From contig NZ_BMLM01000001.1 in assembly GCF_014645235.1 (NCBI RefSeq), forward strand, positions 1,922,001 through 1,986,000: DNA of 64,000 nt, given 5' to 3'. Each line of letters begins with the position of its first letter. The stretch's first letter is position 1. The translations under genes and the position numbers were made by a program. Of this stretch, positions 43,830 through 51,611 are shown piece by piece. The notes under the pieces are model-generated. The model ran no database searches. It saw only the letters and a list, made by a program, of their open reading frames with translations, and was not told where the DNA came from. This DNA is from Agrococcus terreus (lineage in GTDB: Bacteria; Actinomycetota; Actinomycetes; Actinomycetales; Microbacteriaceae).

Positions 43830-44825
43830 ATGGCCACGATCAAGGACGTCGCCGCCCGAGCGGGCGTCTCGCTCGGCACCGCCTCCCGCGTGCTCTCCGG
43901 CAGCAGCCAGACCTCGCCCGACTCGCGCTCCCGCGTGCTCGCCGCCGCGGCCGAGCTGCAGTACGTCGCCAACGGTCCCGCCCGCGCGCTCCGCCGCGCC
44001 CGCACCGACGTGCTCGGCCTGCTGCTGCCCGACATCCGCAACCCGTTCTTCTCCGAGCTCGCGCACGCCGCCGAGCAGGAGGCGCGCCGCCTCGGCTACA
44101 CGGTGCTGCTCGCGAACGCCGACGAGGACCGCGACCAGGAGGCCGCGTACCTGCGCACCTTCGCCTCGCAGCGGATCGACGGGCTGCTGCTCGCGCCGCA
44201 GCAGGGCGGCTCGCCCGAGCTCGAGTCGCTGCACGCCTCCGGGCTGCCGCTCGTGCTCGTCGACCGCGCCGTGCGCGGGCTCGACGCCCCGCTGCTGAGC
44301 ACCGACAACGCGCAGGGCGTCGCGCAGGCGCTCGCCTGGCTGCAGGCCGGCGGCCACCGAGACGTCGCCTTCGTCGGCGGCCCCGCGGCCATCTCGACCG
44401 GCGTCGAGCGGCGCGACGCGTACCTCGCGGGGCGCGCCGCCCACGGCATCTCGACCGACGACGCGCTCGTCGACGCGGGCGACTTCCAGCTCGGCTCCGG
44501 CACCGACGCGATGCTGCGCATCCTCGACCGCGGCGTGCGGCCCACCGCCGTCTTCGGCGCCGACGGCCTCATGACCGCGGGCGCCATGCGCGCGCTGCGG
44601 CAGCGGCTCGGCGACGAGGCGCGCGCGGTGGAGGTGGTCTCGTTCGACGACCTCGACTGGTTCGACCTCCGCTCCCCCGGCATCAGCGCCGTCGTGAACG
44701 ACGCCGCCGAGATCGGCCGGCTCGGCGTCGCCGCGCTCGCCGACGTCATCGCCGGCCGGCCCGTCGCGTCGCAGCGCATCGCCACGACCTTCGTCGACCG
44801 TCGACCCGCGGGAGGCACCGCATGA
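43830..44825 (+). CDS. LacI-family transcriptional regulator
   Basis: A 331-residue repressor. MATIKDVAARAGVSLGTASR is the helix-turn-helix and the hinge follows near residue 50; the periplasmic-binding-like core has VLGLLLPDIRNPFFSELA, GLLLAPQQGG and AVFGADGLMTAGAMRAL. GGAGG stands eight bases before ATG 43830. Two palindromic operators precede it. Its stop overlaps the sugar kinase start (ATGA), so regulator and enzymes share one transcript. Confidence 0.94.
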   Translation: MATIKDVAARAGVSLGTASRVLSGSSQTSPDSRSRVLAAAAELQYVANGPARALRRARTDVLGLLLPDIRNPFFSELAHAAEQEARRLGYTVLLANADEDRDQEAAYLRTFASQRIDGLLLAPQQGGSPELESLHASGLPLVLVDRAVRGLDAPLLSTDNAQGVAQALAWLQAGGHRDVAFVGGPAAISTGVERRDAYLAGRAAHGISTDDALVDAGDFQLGSGTDAMLRILDRGVRPTAVFGADGLMTAGAMRALRQRLGDEARAVEVVSFDDLDWFDLRSPGISAVVNDAAEIGRLGVAALADVIAGRPVASQRIATTFVDRRPAGGTA

Positions 44826-45808
44826 GCCGCATCCTCGTGGTCGGCTCGATCAACGCCGACGACGCGCTCCGCGTCGAGCGCCTGCCCGGCCCGGGCGAGA
44901 CCGTCAGCGCCCGCTCTGCCGAGACGGCGCTCGGCGGCAAGGGCGCGAACCAGGCGATCGCCGCCGCGCGCGCCGGCGCCGAGGTGCGGATGGTCGGCGC
45001 GGTCGGCGCGGCCGACGGCGCCTGGCTCGTCGGCGCGCTCGCCGCCGACGGCGTCGACGCGAGCGGCGTCGTCGCGCTGCCCGGCGAGCGCTCGGGCCGC
45101 GCGACCGTGCTCATCGACGACGCGGGCGAGAACTCGATCGTCATCGCCGCCGGCGCCAACGCGCACGTGCCGCTCGACGCCGTCGATGCCGCGTGCGCGG
45201 CCCTCCGGCCCGGCGATGCGCTCCTGCTGCAGCACGAGGTGCCCGCCGCCGTCAGCCGGCGCGCCGCATCCGCCGCCCGCGCCGCCGGCGCCGCGGTCGT
45301 CTGGAACGCGGCCCCGGCGCCGACGCGCCGCGACGAGCTCGTGCCGGACGTCGACCTGCTCGTCGTGAACGAGCACGAGCTCGCCGCGGTCGCAGTGCTG
45401 CTCGGCGTCGGCGGCGCGGAGACTGCGGGCGCGAAGGCGATGGATGCGGAGGCGCCGGATGCGGTCGACCTCGCCTGCATCGACGGGCTCGTCGCCGCCG
45501 TCGCGAGCGCCGCGGACGCCGACGTCGTCTGCACCCTCGGCGCCGCCGGCGCCGCCTACCGCATCGGCGGCACCGCCGGCCGCGCACCGACGCGCGCCGT
45601 CCCGGCCGTCGACACCACGGCCGCCGGCGACACGTTCGTCGGCTACCTCGCGGCGCTCGGCGACCGCCCCTTCGACGAGCGGCTCCGCGCCGCGCTGGCT
45701 GCGGGCACGCTCGCGGTCACGCGCCCCGGCGCCGCCGCATCCATCCCCCACCTGGCGGAGGTCGAGCGCTCGCTCGAGCCCGCGACGCTCGGAAGGAGCA
45801 CCCCATGA
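44822..45808 (+). CDS. rbsK: PfkB-family sugar kinase (ribokinase-like)
   Basis: A 328-residue ribokinase-type enzyme: ILVVGSINADDALRVERLPG, ALGGKGANQAIAAARAGAEV, and the C-terminal anion-hole DTTAAGDTFVGYLAA with catalytic Asp. Phosphorylates ribose or a related sugar. An insert of about 25 residues (VGGAETAGAKAMDAEAPD region) precedes the last third. Stop overlaps the rpiB start. Exact sugar unknown. Confidence 0.85.
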   Translation: MSRILVVGSINADDALRVERLPGPGETVSARSAETALGGKGANQAIAAARAGAEVRMVGAVGAADGAWLVGALAADGVDASGVVALPGERSGRATVLIDDAGENSIVIAAGANAHVPLDAVDAACAALRPGDALLLQHEVPAAVSRRAASAARAAGAAVVWNAAPAPTRRDELVPDVDLLVVNEHELAAVAVLLGVGGAETAGAKAMDAEAPDAVDLACIDGLVAAVASAADADVVCTLGAAGAAYRIGGTAGRAPTRAVPAVDTTAAGDTFVGYLAALGDRPFDERLRAALAAGTLAVTRPGAAASIPHLAEVERSLEPATLGRSTP

Positions 45809-46254
45809 AGGTAGCGCTCGGCGCAGACCACGCCGGATTCCCGCTCAAGGACGCCGTCCGGGCCGCCATCGAGGCGCTCGGCCACGAGGTCATCGACCGC
45901 GGCACCCACAGCTCGGAGCCGGTCGACTTCCCCGACATCACGCAGGAGACCTGCGCGCCGATCCTCAGCGGCGACGCCGACCGCGCGATCCTCGTGTGCG
46001 GCACCGGCCAGGGCGCCATCATGGCCGCCAACAAGCTGCCCGGCATCCGCTGCGGCCTCGCCCACGAGCCCTACTCGGCGCACCAGGCCGTCGAGCACGA
46101 CGACGCCAACGTCATCGCGATGGGCGCCTGGCTCGTGCCCCACGCCCTCGTGCCGGACATCGTGCGCGAGTTCCTCGGCGCGGCGTTCGACGACGACGAG
46201 GACACCCGTCGCCGGGTCGAGAAGCTCAACGCCCTCGACGACCTCACCCCCTAG
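45805..46254 (+). CDS. rpiB: RpiB/LacAB-family sugar-phosphate isomerase
   Basis: A 149-residue isomerase. KVALGADHAGFPLKDAV, DRAILVCGTGQGAIMAANKLPGI and EPYSAHQAVEHDDANVIAMG match RpiB. The usual CGTGIG reads CGTGQG. Known members isomerise ribose 5-phosphate, allose 6-phosphate, galactose 6-phosphate or tetrulose phosphates. GGAAGGAG lies seven bases upstream. Middle gene of the LacI operon. Confidence 0.9.
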   Translation: MKVALGADHAGFPLKDAVRAAIEALGHEVIDRGTHSSEPVDFPDITQETCAPILSGDADRAILVCGTGQGAIMAANKLPGIRCGLAHEPYSAHQAVEHDDANVIAMGAWLVPHALVPDIVREFLGAAFDDDEDTRRRVEKLNALDDLTP

Positions 46255-46316
46255 CCCCCATCACGACACAGCACGCCGGCAGGCCTCCCGCCCGGCACCG
46301 ATCGAAGGAGATCACC

Positions 46317-47654
46317 ATGACCACGACGACCGAGAGCACGCGGCGCAGCCCGCTCGGCTCCAAGGATCGCGTCAAGACCGCCATCGCGGCCGCGGTCGGC
46401 ACGAGCGTCGAGAACTACGACTTCATCGCCTACGGCACGGCGGCGGCGCTGTACTTCGGCACCGTGTTCTTCCCGTCGGACGACCCGCTGGTCTCGACCC
46501 TGCTCGCGTTCGCCACGCTCGCGGTCGGCTTCGTCATGCGTCCGCTGGGCGGCGCGATCGGCGGCTACCTGGGCGACCGCTTCGGCCGCAAGCCCGTGCT
46601 CGTCGGCGCGATGATCGTCATGGGAGCCGCGACGTTCGTTATCGGCCTGCTGCCGACGTACGACCAGATAGGCCTCGCCGCGCCCATCATCCTCACGGCC
46701 ATCCGCATGATCCAAGGCCTCGCGTTCGGCGCCGAGTGGGGCGGCGCGATCACGATGGCCTACGAGCACGCCCCGTGGCACCGCCGTGGCATGTTCGCCG
46801 CGATCCCGCAGTCGGGCAACCCGCTCGGCATCGCCCTCGCGAGCGCCATGTTCGCCTTCTCGGCGACGCTCGACGGCGACTGGAAGTGGCGGCTGCCGTT
46901 CCTCGTGAGCGCCATCCTGGTGATCGCGGCGCTCATCGTGCGCTCGAAGCTGTCGGAGTCGCCCGAGTTCCAGGAGGCCGTGGCGACCGGCAAGACGGAG
47001 AAGAACCCGTTCCTCGCGACGCTCCGCGACGACTGGCGCGGCATCCTGCGGGTGATCGCGCTGCGCGTCGTCGAGTCGTTCACCTACTACTCGACCGCGA
47101 CGTACCTGCTGAACTACCTCGCGGGGCGCGACGAGTCGCTCCGGCCGATCGCGCTCGGCGCGATCACGGCGGCGTCGATCATCGCCATCGGCATGACGTT
47201 CCTCGCAGGGTCGCTCACCGACCGCATCGGCCGCCGCCCGATCTACATCGGCGCGTGCATCGCCGCGATCGTCTTCGCCTTCCCGATGTACCTGCTGACG
47301 AACGACGGCGTCCCGGCGCTCGTCGTGGCCGTCTTCATCATCGCGATCGGCTTCATCCACGCGTCGCTCACGGGCGTGCAGGGCTCGCTGCTCACCGAGC
47401 AGTTCCGCACCGCCACGCGCACCTCGGGCGCCTCGCTCGGGTACCAGCTCGCCGCCGCGATCGGCGGCTTCGCGCCGCTGCTCGCCGCCGCGCTCGTCGG
47501 CGCGATCGGCTGGCCGGGCGCCTCGCTGCTGCTCGTGCTCGCCGGCACGATCGGCCTCGTCGGCATCCTCGTCACCAAGGAGACGTACGGTCCGGCCAAG
47601 CGCGCCGAGGTCGAGGCGCAGGTCGCCGAGGCGAAGGCCGCGCAGCAGCGCTGA
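46317..47654 (+). CDS. MFS transporter, metabolite:H+ symporter (MHS) family
   Basis: A 445-residue twelve-helix transporter: GTSVENYDFIAYGTAAALYF, GYLGDRFGRKPVLVGAMI (MFS motif A), GLAFGAEWGGAITMAYEHAP and TDRIGRRPIYIGA. This is the ShiA/PcaK-like MHS family, which usually takes up organic acids, betaine or shikimate rather than sugars. GAAGGAG precedes the ATG by six bases. As last gene of the LacI-kinase-isomerase operon it should import the operon substrate. Confidence 0.92.
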   Translation: MTTTTESTRRSPLGSKDRVKTAIAAAVGTSVENYDFIAYGTAAALYFGTVFFPSDDPLVSTLLAFATLAVGFVMRPLGGAIGGYLGDRFGRKPVLVGAMIVMGAATFVIGLLPTYDQIGLAAPIILTAIRMIQGLAFGAEWGGAITMAYEHAPWHRRGMFAAIPQSGNPLGIALASAMFAFSATLDGDWKWRLPFLVSAILVIAALIVRSKLSESPEFQEAVATGKTEKNPFLATLRDDWRGILRVIALRVVESFTYYSTATYLLNYLAGRDESLRPIALGAITAASIIAIGMTFLAGSLTDRIGRRPIYIGACIAAIVFAFPMYLLTNDGVPALVVAVFIIAIGFIHASLTGVQGSLLTEQFRTATRTSGASLGYQLAAAIGGFAPLLAAALVGAIGWPGASLLLVLAGTIGLVGILVTKETYGPAKRAEVEAQVAEAKAAQQR

Positions 47655-47663
47655 CGCCTGCAC

Positions 47664-47710
47664 GCACGACGGAAGGCCGGATGCATCGCGCATCCGGCCC
47701 TCCGTCGTGC
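47664..47710. terminator. 21-bp hairpin closing the LacI operon
   Basis: Arms 47664-47684 (GCACGACGGAAGGCCGGATGC is the first 21 bases; one A/C mismatch) and 47690-47710 around an ATCGC loop, between the convergent transporter and quinone oxidoreductase genes. Confidence 0.85.
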
Positions 47711-47715
47711 TGCGG

Positions 47716-48693
47716 CTACGGGCGCAGCTGCACCTTGCCGACCCGGCCGGGCGTCAGGCTCGCGCGCACCGCCTCCGCCACGTCCTCGAACGCGTGCGTG
47801 CTCGAGACGGGCAGCGTCAGGACGCCCTCGCCGATGCGCTGCGCGAGCTCGCCGAAGAGGCGCCGGCGGGTGTCGGCGTCGAGCGTGCGGCTGACCTTCG
47901 ACCCCCAGAAGCCGCGCACGGTGGCCTGCTTGAAGATGAGGTCGCCGGACGAGAGCTCGAGCGTCGGCTGCGCCATCGCGCCGAAGACGACGAGCTCGCC
48001 GCCCTCGCCGAGCACCGAGAGCACGTCGCCTGCGGCCGAGCCGCCGACCGAGTCGACGCCCGCGACGATGGGCGCGTCGCCCGCGAGCTCGCGCACGCGG
48101 TCGGCCCAGCCCTCCTGGTCCGTGGCGACGATGTCGCCGATGCCCGCCTCCGCGAGCTCGTCGACCGCGGCGGCGCGCCGCACCAGACCGATGACGCGGA
48201 TGCCGCGTGCCGGGGCGAGCTGCGCGACCATGCGCCCGACGGCGCCGTTCGCGGCGTTCTGCACGAGCACCCGACCGGGCTCGAGGCCGAGCTGGTCGAT
48301 GAGGCTGATGGCGCTGAACGGCATCGCGACCAGCTGCGCGGCCGCCTCGTCGGGGAGCCCCTGGGGCGCGGGCGTGAGGGTCGCGGCGTCGGCGACGAAC
48401 GCCTCCGCCCAGACCCCGAACACGCCGCCCGCGACGACGCGGTCGCCCACGGCGAAGCGGTCGACGCCCTCGCCGAGCGCGTCGACGACGCCCACGGCCT
48501 CGGTGCCGGATGCGGCGGGCAGCTCGGGCTTGAACCCGTAGGTGCCGCGCACCGTCCAGAGGTCGTGGTTGTGGATGGTGGCGAGCGTCGTGCGCACCCG
48601 GACCTGGCCGGGGCCGGGCTCGGGCGTGGGTCGCTCGGCGACGTGGAGGACGTCCTCGGGCTCGCCGAACTGGTCGTGGACGATGGCGCGCAT
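47716..48693 (-). CDS. quinone oxidoreductase-like zinc-free alcohol dehydrogenase
   Basis: A 325-residue medium-chain dehydrogenase/reductase: MRAIVHDQFGEPEDVLHVAE, IHNHDLWTVRGTYGFKPELP, ASGTEAVGVVDALGEGV and the Rossmann segment VLVQNAANGAVGRMVAQLA. Structural zinc cysteines are missing, as in QOR enzymes that reduce quinones or enals with NADPH. GAAGGGAG precedes ATG 48693. It follows doxX by 51 bases and probably ends the ohrR-ohr operon. Confidence 0.88.
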   Translation of the reverse strand: MRAIVHDQFGEPEDVLHVAERPTPEPGPGQVRVRTTLATIHNHDLWTVRGTYGFKPELPAASGTEAVGVVDALGEGVDRFAVGDRVVAGGVFGVWAEAFVADAATLTPAPQGLPDEAAAQLVAMPFSAISLIDQLGLEPGRVLVQNAANGAVGRMVAQLAPARGIRVIGLVRRAAAVDELAEAGIGDIVATDQEGWADRVRELAGDAPIVAGVDSVGGSAAGDVLSVLGEGGELVVFGAMAQPTLELSSGDLIFKQATVRGFWGSKVSRTLDADTRRRLFGELAQRIGEGVLTLPVSSTHAFEDVAEAVRASLTPGRVGKVQLRP

Positions 48694-48744
48694 GGTGCGC
48701 TCCCTTCGATCGGGGTCTGGTGGGTGTGTGCGTGGCGGCCGCGC

Positions 48745-49206
48745 TCAGCGGCGGCGGTCGCGGAGGCGGCGGCGGATGGCCGCCCATCCGCCCGTCGACC
48801 ACAGCGCGACGACGACGAGCAGGGGCTGGAACAGGAGCCGGATGGCGCGGGCGGCGTCGGAGTCGAGGCCGAAGCCGTCGCGGCCCTCCGCCCACTGCGC
48901 GATGTTGCCGGGAAGGATCGCGACGAAGAACGCCGCGACGACGATGCCGACGATCGGCCGGACCCGCCGCGGCGCGAGCAGCAGGGCGAGGCCGAGCGCG
49001 AGCTCGACGATGCCGGAGGCGACCACCACGACGTCGGGGTCGAGCGGCAGCCACGGCGGCACCTGCGCCTGGAACTCCTCGCGGGCGAACGTCAGGTGGC
49101 CGATGCCGGCGAGCAGCAGGAACGCGCCGAGCAGCACGCGCACCGCGGTGCGCGCGGCGCCGGCCGCGCGCGAGCGCGGAGCGGCGGCGCCGCCGGGCGC
49201 GGCCAC
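48745..49206 (-). CDS. DoxX-family membrane protein
   Basis: A 153-residue protein with four membrane helices, the first being VLLGAFLLLAGIGHLTFA, and a short basic tail. DoxX-like proteins are linked to membrane redox and thiol homeostasis. The GTG start lies one base after the ohr stop, indicating coupling. No separate ribosome site is evident. Confidence 0.83.
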   Translation of the reverse strand: MAAPGGAAAPRSRAAGAARTAVRVLLGAFLLLAGIGHLTFAREEFQAQVPPWLPLDPDVVVVASGIVELALGLALLLAPRRVRPIVGIVVAAFFVAILPGNIAQWAEGRDGFGLDSDAARAIRLLFQPLLVVVALWSTGGWAAIRRRLRDRRR

Positions 49207-49207
49207 G

Positions 49208-49630
49208 TCAGTCGTCCGAGACGGCGACGGTGACCTCGATGTTGCCGCGCGTGGCGTTCGAGTACGGGCACACCTGGTGCGCCGCGTCCGCCAGCTCCTG
49301 CGCGAGGCCCTCCTCGACGCCGGGCAGCACGACCTCGAGGTGCACGCCGAGCTGGAAGCCGCCGTCGCCGTCGGGCATGATCTGCACGCGGCTGCCGACG
49401 CTCGAGCCGTCGAGCTTCGTCTTCTTCGAGCGGGCGACGGCCTGGAGCGCGGAGTGGAAGCAGGCGGCGTAGCCGGCCGCGAAGAGCAGCTCGGGGTTGG
49501 CGCCCTCGCCGGAGCCGCCCATCTCCTGCGGCACGGCCATGGCGAGGTCGAGCCGGCCGTCGCCGGTGATGACGCGGCCGTCGCGGCCGCCTCCGGTCGA
49601 CAGGGCCTCTGCGGTGTAGAGCACGTCCAT
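49208..49630 (-). CDS. ohr: organic hydroperoxide reductase
   Basis: Ohr reduces organic and fatty-acid hydroperoxides using two cysteines, here Cys57 in AACFHSAL and Cys121 in VCPYSNATRGN. The 140-residue protein begins MDVLYTAEALSTGGGRDGRV and has the ANPELLFAAGYA motif. AGAGGAACGACC precedes ATG 49630. It lies 77 bases after the ohrR gene and is the core of the peroxide operon. Confidence 0.95.
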   Translation of the reverse strand: MDVLYTAEALSTGGGRDGRVITGDGRLDLAMAVPQEMGGSGEGANPELLFAAGYAACFHSALQAVARSKKTKLDGSSVGSRVQIMPDGDGGFQLGVHLEVVLPGVEEGLAQELADAAHQVCPYSNATRGNIEVTVAVSDD

Positions 49631-49707
49631 GGTCGTTCCTCTCCTCGTGGGGTCGGTGGTCGGATGGCCGGCTCGGTCGAGCGCGGCGGGTCGGCGCGGT
49701 GGCGCCG

Positions 49708-50211
49708 TCAGGCGGTGGGGGCGGATGCCGGGTCGGTCGTGCCCGAGCCCGTCGGAGCGGTGTCGGCGACCGCGTGCAGCGATGCGGCGACGCCGTGCAG
49801 GGAGGCGAGCAGCGCCTCCACGTCCGCGGCGCTGCCGAGGCCCATCGCCGCCGCGATGGCTGCCGGGATGTGGCGCAGCTCGCCGCGGAGCTCGAGCGCG
49901 CGGTCGGTGGGATGCACGGTGACGACCCGAGCATCCGCGCCGCCGCGCTCGCGGCGCACGAGGCCGGCGGCCTCCATGCGGGCGAGGAGCGGCGAGAGCG
50001 TGCCGCTGTCGAGCTGCATGCCCTCACCGAGGTCGCGCACGGTGCGCGGGCCCTCGACCCAGAGGGTCGCGAGCACGAGGTACTGCGGGTAGGTCAGGCC
50101 CCACGGCTCGAGCAGCGCGCGGTACGCCTGCGACGTGGCGCGCGAGGCCGAGTAGAGCGCGAAGCACACCATCTGGTCGGTGACGCGCACGGCGGGGTCG
50201 GCGGTGGGCAT
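49708..50211 (-). CDS. ohrR: MarR-family peroxide sensor OhrR
   Basis: A 167-residue MarR regulator. Cys16 in TDQMVCFALYSASR matches the peroxide-sensing cysteine of OhrR; GLTYPQYLVLATLW and LDSGTLSPLLARMEAAGLV form the winged helix, with the Tyr that hydrogen-bonds the sensor cysteine in LTYPQY. Start ATG 50211 is preferred over ATG 50229, which lies inside the operator. The protein should repress its operon until the cysteine is oxidised. Confidence 0.92.
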   Translation of the reverse strand: MPTADPAVRVTDQMVCFALYSASRATSQAYRALLEPWGLTYPQYLVLATLWVEGPRTVRDLGEGMQLDSGTLSPLLARMEAAGLVRRERGGADARVVTVHPTDRALELRGELRHIPAAIAAAMGLGSAADVEALLASLHGVAASLHAVADTAPTGSGTTDPASAPTA

Positions 50212-50227
50212 GCATCGATGGTTGCAC

Positions 50228-50248
50228 ACAACTCAGTTGTGCACAACT
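50228..50248. promoter_or_regulatory. OhrR operator
   Basis: Overlapping palindromes ACAACT-C-AGTTGT (50228-50240) and AGTTGTG-CACAACT (50235-50248), 17 bases before the ohrR ATG. The first matches the ACAACT-N-AGTTGT type used by OhrR in actinobacteria. Confidence 0.8.
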
Positions 50249-50279
50249 GAGATGGTCGACGCACCAGATCGCGCGCACG

Positions 50280-50319
50280 CGTCGAGCGCCCCGCGCACGC
50301 ATGCGCGGGGCGCTCGACG
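50280..50319 (-). terminator. 18-bp perfect hairpin after the small secreted-protein gene
   Basis: CGTCGAGCGCCCCGCGCA / TGCGCGGGGCGCTCGACG around a CGCA loop, seven bases past the stop of the gene at 50326. Confidence 0.85.
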
Positions 50320-50325
50320 GTAGCG

Positions 50326-50676
50326 TCAGCTCAGCCGCTCGACGGTGCAGGAGATGATGTGGCTGAGGTCCTTGCCCGTGGAGTGGGTGTACGCGACACC
50401 CGAGTCCGGCCACATGATGACGTCGCGCGCGCCGTCGCCGGAGCCGGCCTTGAGCACGAGCAGCGAGTAGTCGTTCGGCCACGTCAGCTCGGGCAGCGTG
50501 TAGCTGCTGACGCCGTCGGGCAGCTCCACCTTGGAGCAGTCGCCGTAGCCGAGCGCCTCCCAGTAGGCCTCCTGGTTCATGGCAGCCTTCTCCGGCGGCG
50601 CCGCCTGGGCTGGCGCGGCGACCGCGAGCACCGCGAACGCGGCGACGGCCGCGGCCGCGAGGACCTTCTTGTGCAT
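50326..50676 (-). CDS. small secreted protein, unknown function
   Basis: A 116-residue protein with a clear Sec signal peptide (MHKKVLAAAAVAAFAVLAVA, cleavage likely after AQA at residue 25). The mature part has two cysteines (Cys47 in GDCSK and one in IISCTV near the end) that could form a disulfide, plus NDYSLLVLKAGSG. No known domain. AAGGAG lies five bases before the ATG. Monocistronic with its own terminator. Confidence 0.8.
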   Translation of the reverse strand: MHKKVLAAAAVAAFAVLAVAAPAQAAPPEKAAMNQEAYWEALGYGDCSKVELPDGVSSYTLPELTWPNDYSLLVLKAGSGDGARDVIMWPDSGVAYTHSTGKDLSHIISCTVERLS

Positions 50677-50820
50677 GATCACTCCTTGCTGGTGGTGCGC
50701 GGCGCGATCGTGCCGCGCGACCGGCCGTCCACCTCGTCGTGGCGCCCGATCGGCGCAAGCGTAACGTCGTTCTGAAACTGCTGGCGCAGGGCGGGCGCAG
50801 GGTTGCCGCAAGGGCGGCGC

Positions 50821-50858
50821 ACACGAGAGCGGCCCGGGCTCCCCGGGGCCGCTCGGTG
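50821..50858. terminator. imperfect hairpin in the intergenic stretch
   Basis: A 9-bp core GAGCGGCCC / GGGCCGCTC extended by ACAC / GTGT across a bulge, 26 bases past the end of the gene remnant on the minus strand. It looks like the remnant's former terminator. Confidence 0.55.
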
Positions 50859-50884
50859 TGCCGGCGATGCCGGCGGTGCGTCGG

Positions 50885-51043
50885 TCAGCGCGCGGTGCCG
50901 ACGTACCGGTCGTCGATCCCCGTCGCCGTCGGCGTGCCGACGAGGGAACCGCTGCCGTGGACGCCGTCGTAGGCGCCCCACGCATCCACGATCCGCCAGG
51001 TCCCGGTGGAGTCGAGCTCCCCGAACCGAGCCGTCAGCCGCAC
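50885..51043 (-). pseudogene. C-terminal remnant of an unknown protein
   Basis: The minus frame reads 52 protein-like residues, with LTARFGELDSTGTWRIVDA, GAYDGVHGSGSLVG and TGIDDRYVGTAR, ending in TGA before a terminator-like hairpin. Upstream of about 51043 the frame loses protein character and no start with a ribosome site exists. It resembles the end of a small beta-rich secreted protein. The rest of the 484-base gap (50677-51160) shows no other gene. Confidence 0.4.
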
Positions 51044-51160
51044 GGCGAACCCGCCCCTCGGTCGCCGGCCAGAGGCGCAGGCTGGATCCTCCGCCGGGCC
51101 CGGCCGCTCGTGTGGGTGGTGCGAGGGATGGTGGCAGCACGGAACGCGAGGAGGACGACG

Positions 51161-51559
51161 ATGACCCATATGCACGGACTCACGACCATGGTGCTGACCG
51201 CCGACGACGTCGACGCGGCCGCCGCCTGGTACGCCGAGGCGCTCGGCACGGCGCCGTACTTCCGGCGCCCCGAGGACGGGCCGGCCGCGTACGTCGAGTT
51301 CCGCCTCGGTCCCGACGAGGACGAGCTCGGCATCATGGACCGCTCGTACGCGCCTGGCGCGGGCGGCGCGGGGCCCTCGACCACCTACTGGCAGGTGGAC
51401 GACGTCGCGGCCGCGGTCGACGAGCTGCTGTCGCGCGGCGCGACGCCGCACGAGCCGGTGACCGAGCGCGAAGCGGGCTTCAGCACGGGTTCCGTGGTCG
51501 ATCCCTTCGGCAACGTGCTCGGGCTCATGCGCAGCCCGCACTGGGCCGAACGGCACTGA
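51161..51559 (+). CDS. VOC-family (glyoxalase-like) protein
   Basis: A 132-residue vicinal-oxygen-chelate protein: MHGLTTMVLTADDVDAAAAW, YAEALGTAPYFRRP and VVDPFGNVLGLMRSPHW at the C-terminus. GAGGAGGACGACG precedes the ATG. Members include glyoxalases and antibiotic-binding proteins; the substrate is not clear. It converges with the photolyase gene. Confidence 0.88.
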   Translation: MTHMHGLTTMVLTADDVDAAAAWYAEALGTAPYFRRPEDGPAAYVEFRLGPDEDELGIMDRSYAPGAGGAGPSTTYWQVDDVAAAVDELLSRGATPHEPVTEREAGFSTGSVVDPFGNVLGLMRSPHWAERH

Positions 51560-51611
51560 CCGGGACGCACCCGGCGCCCGGGCGGCGCGCCGCGTCGGTC
51601 GCAGGGACCCG

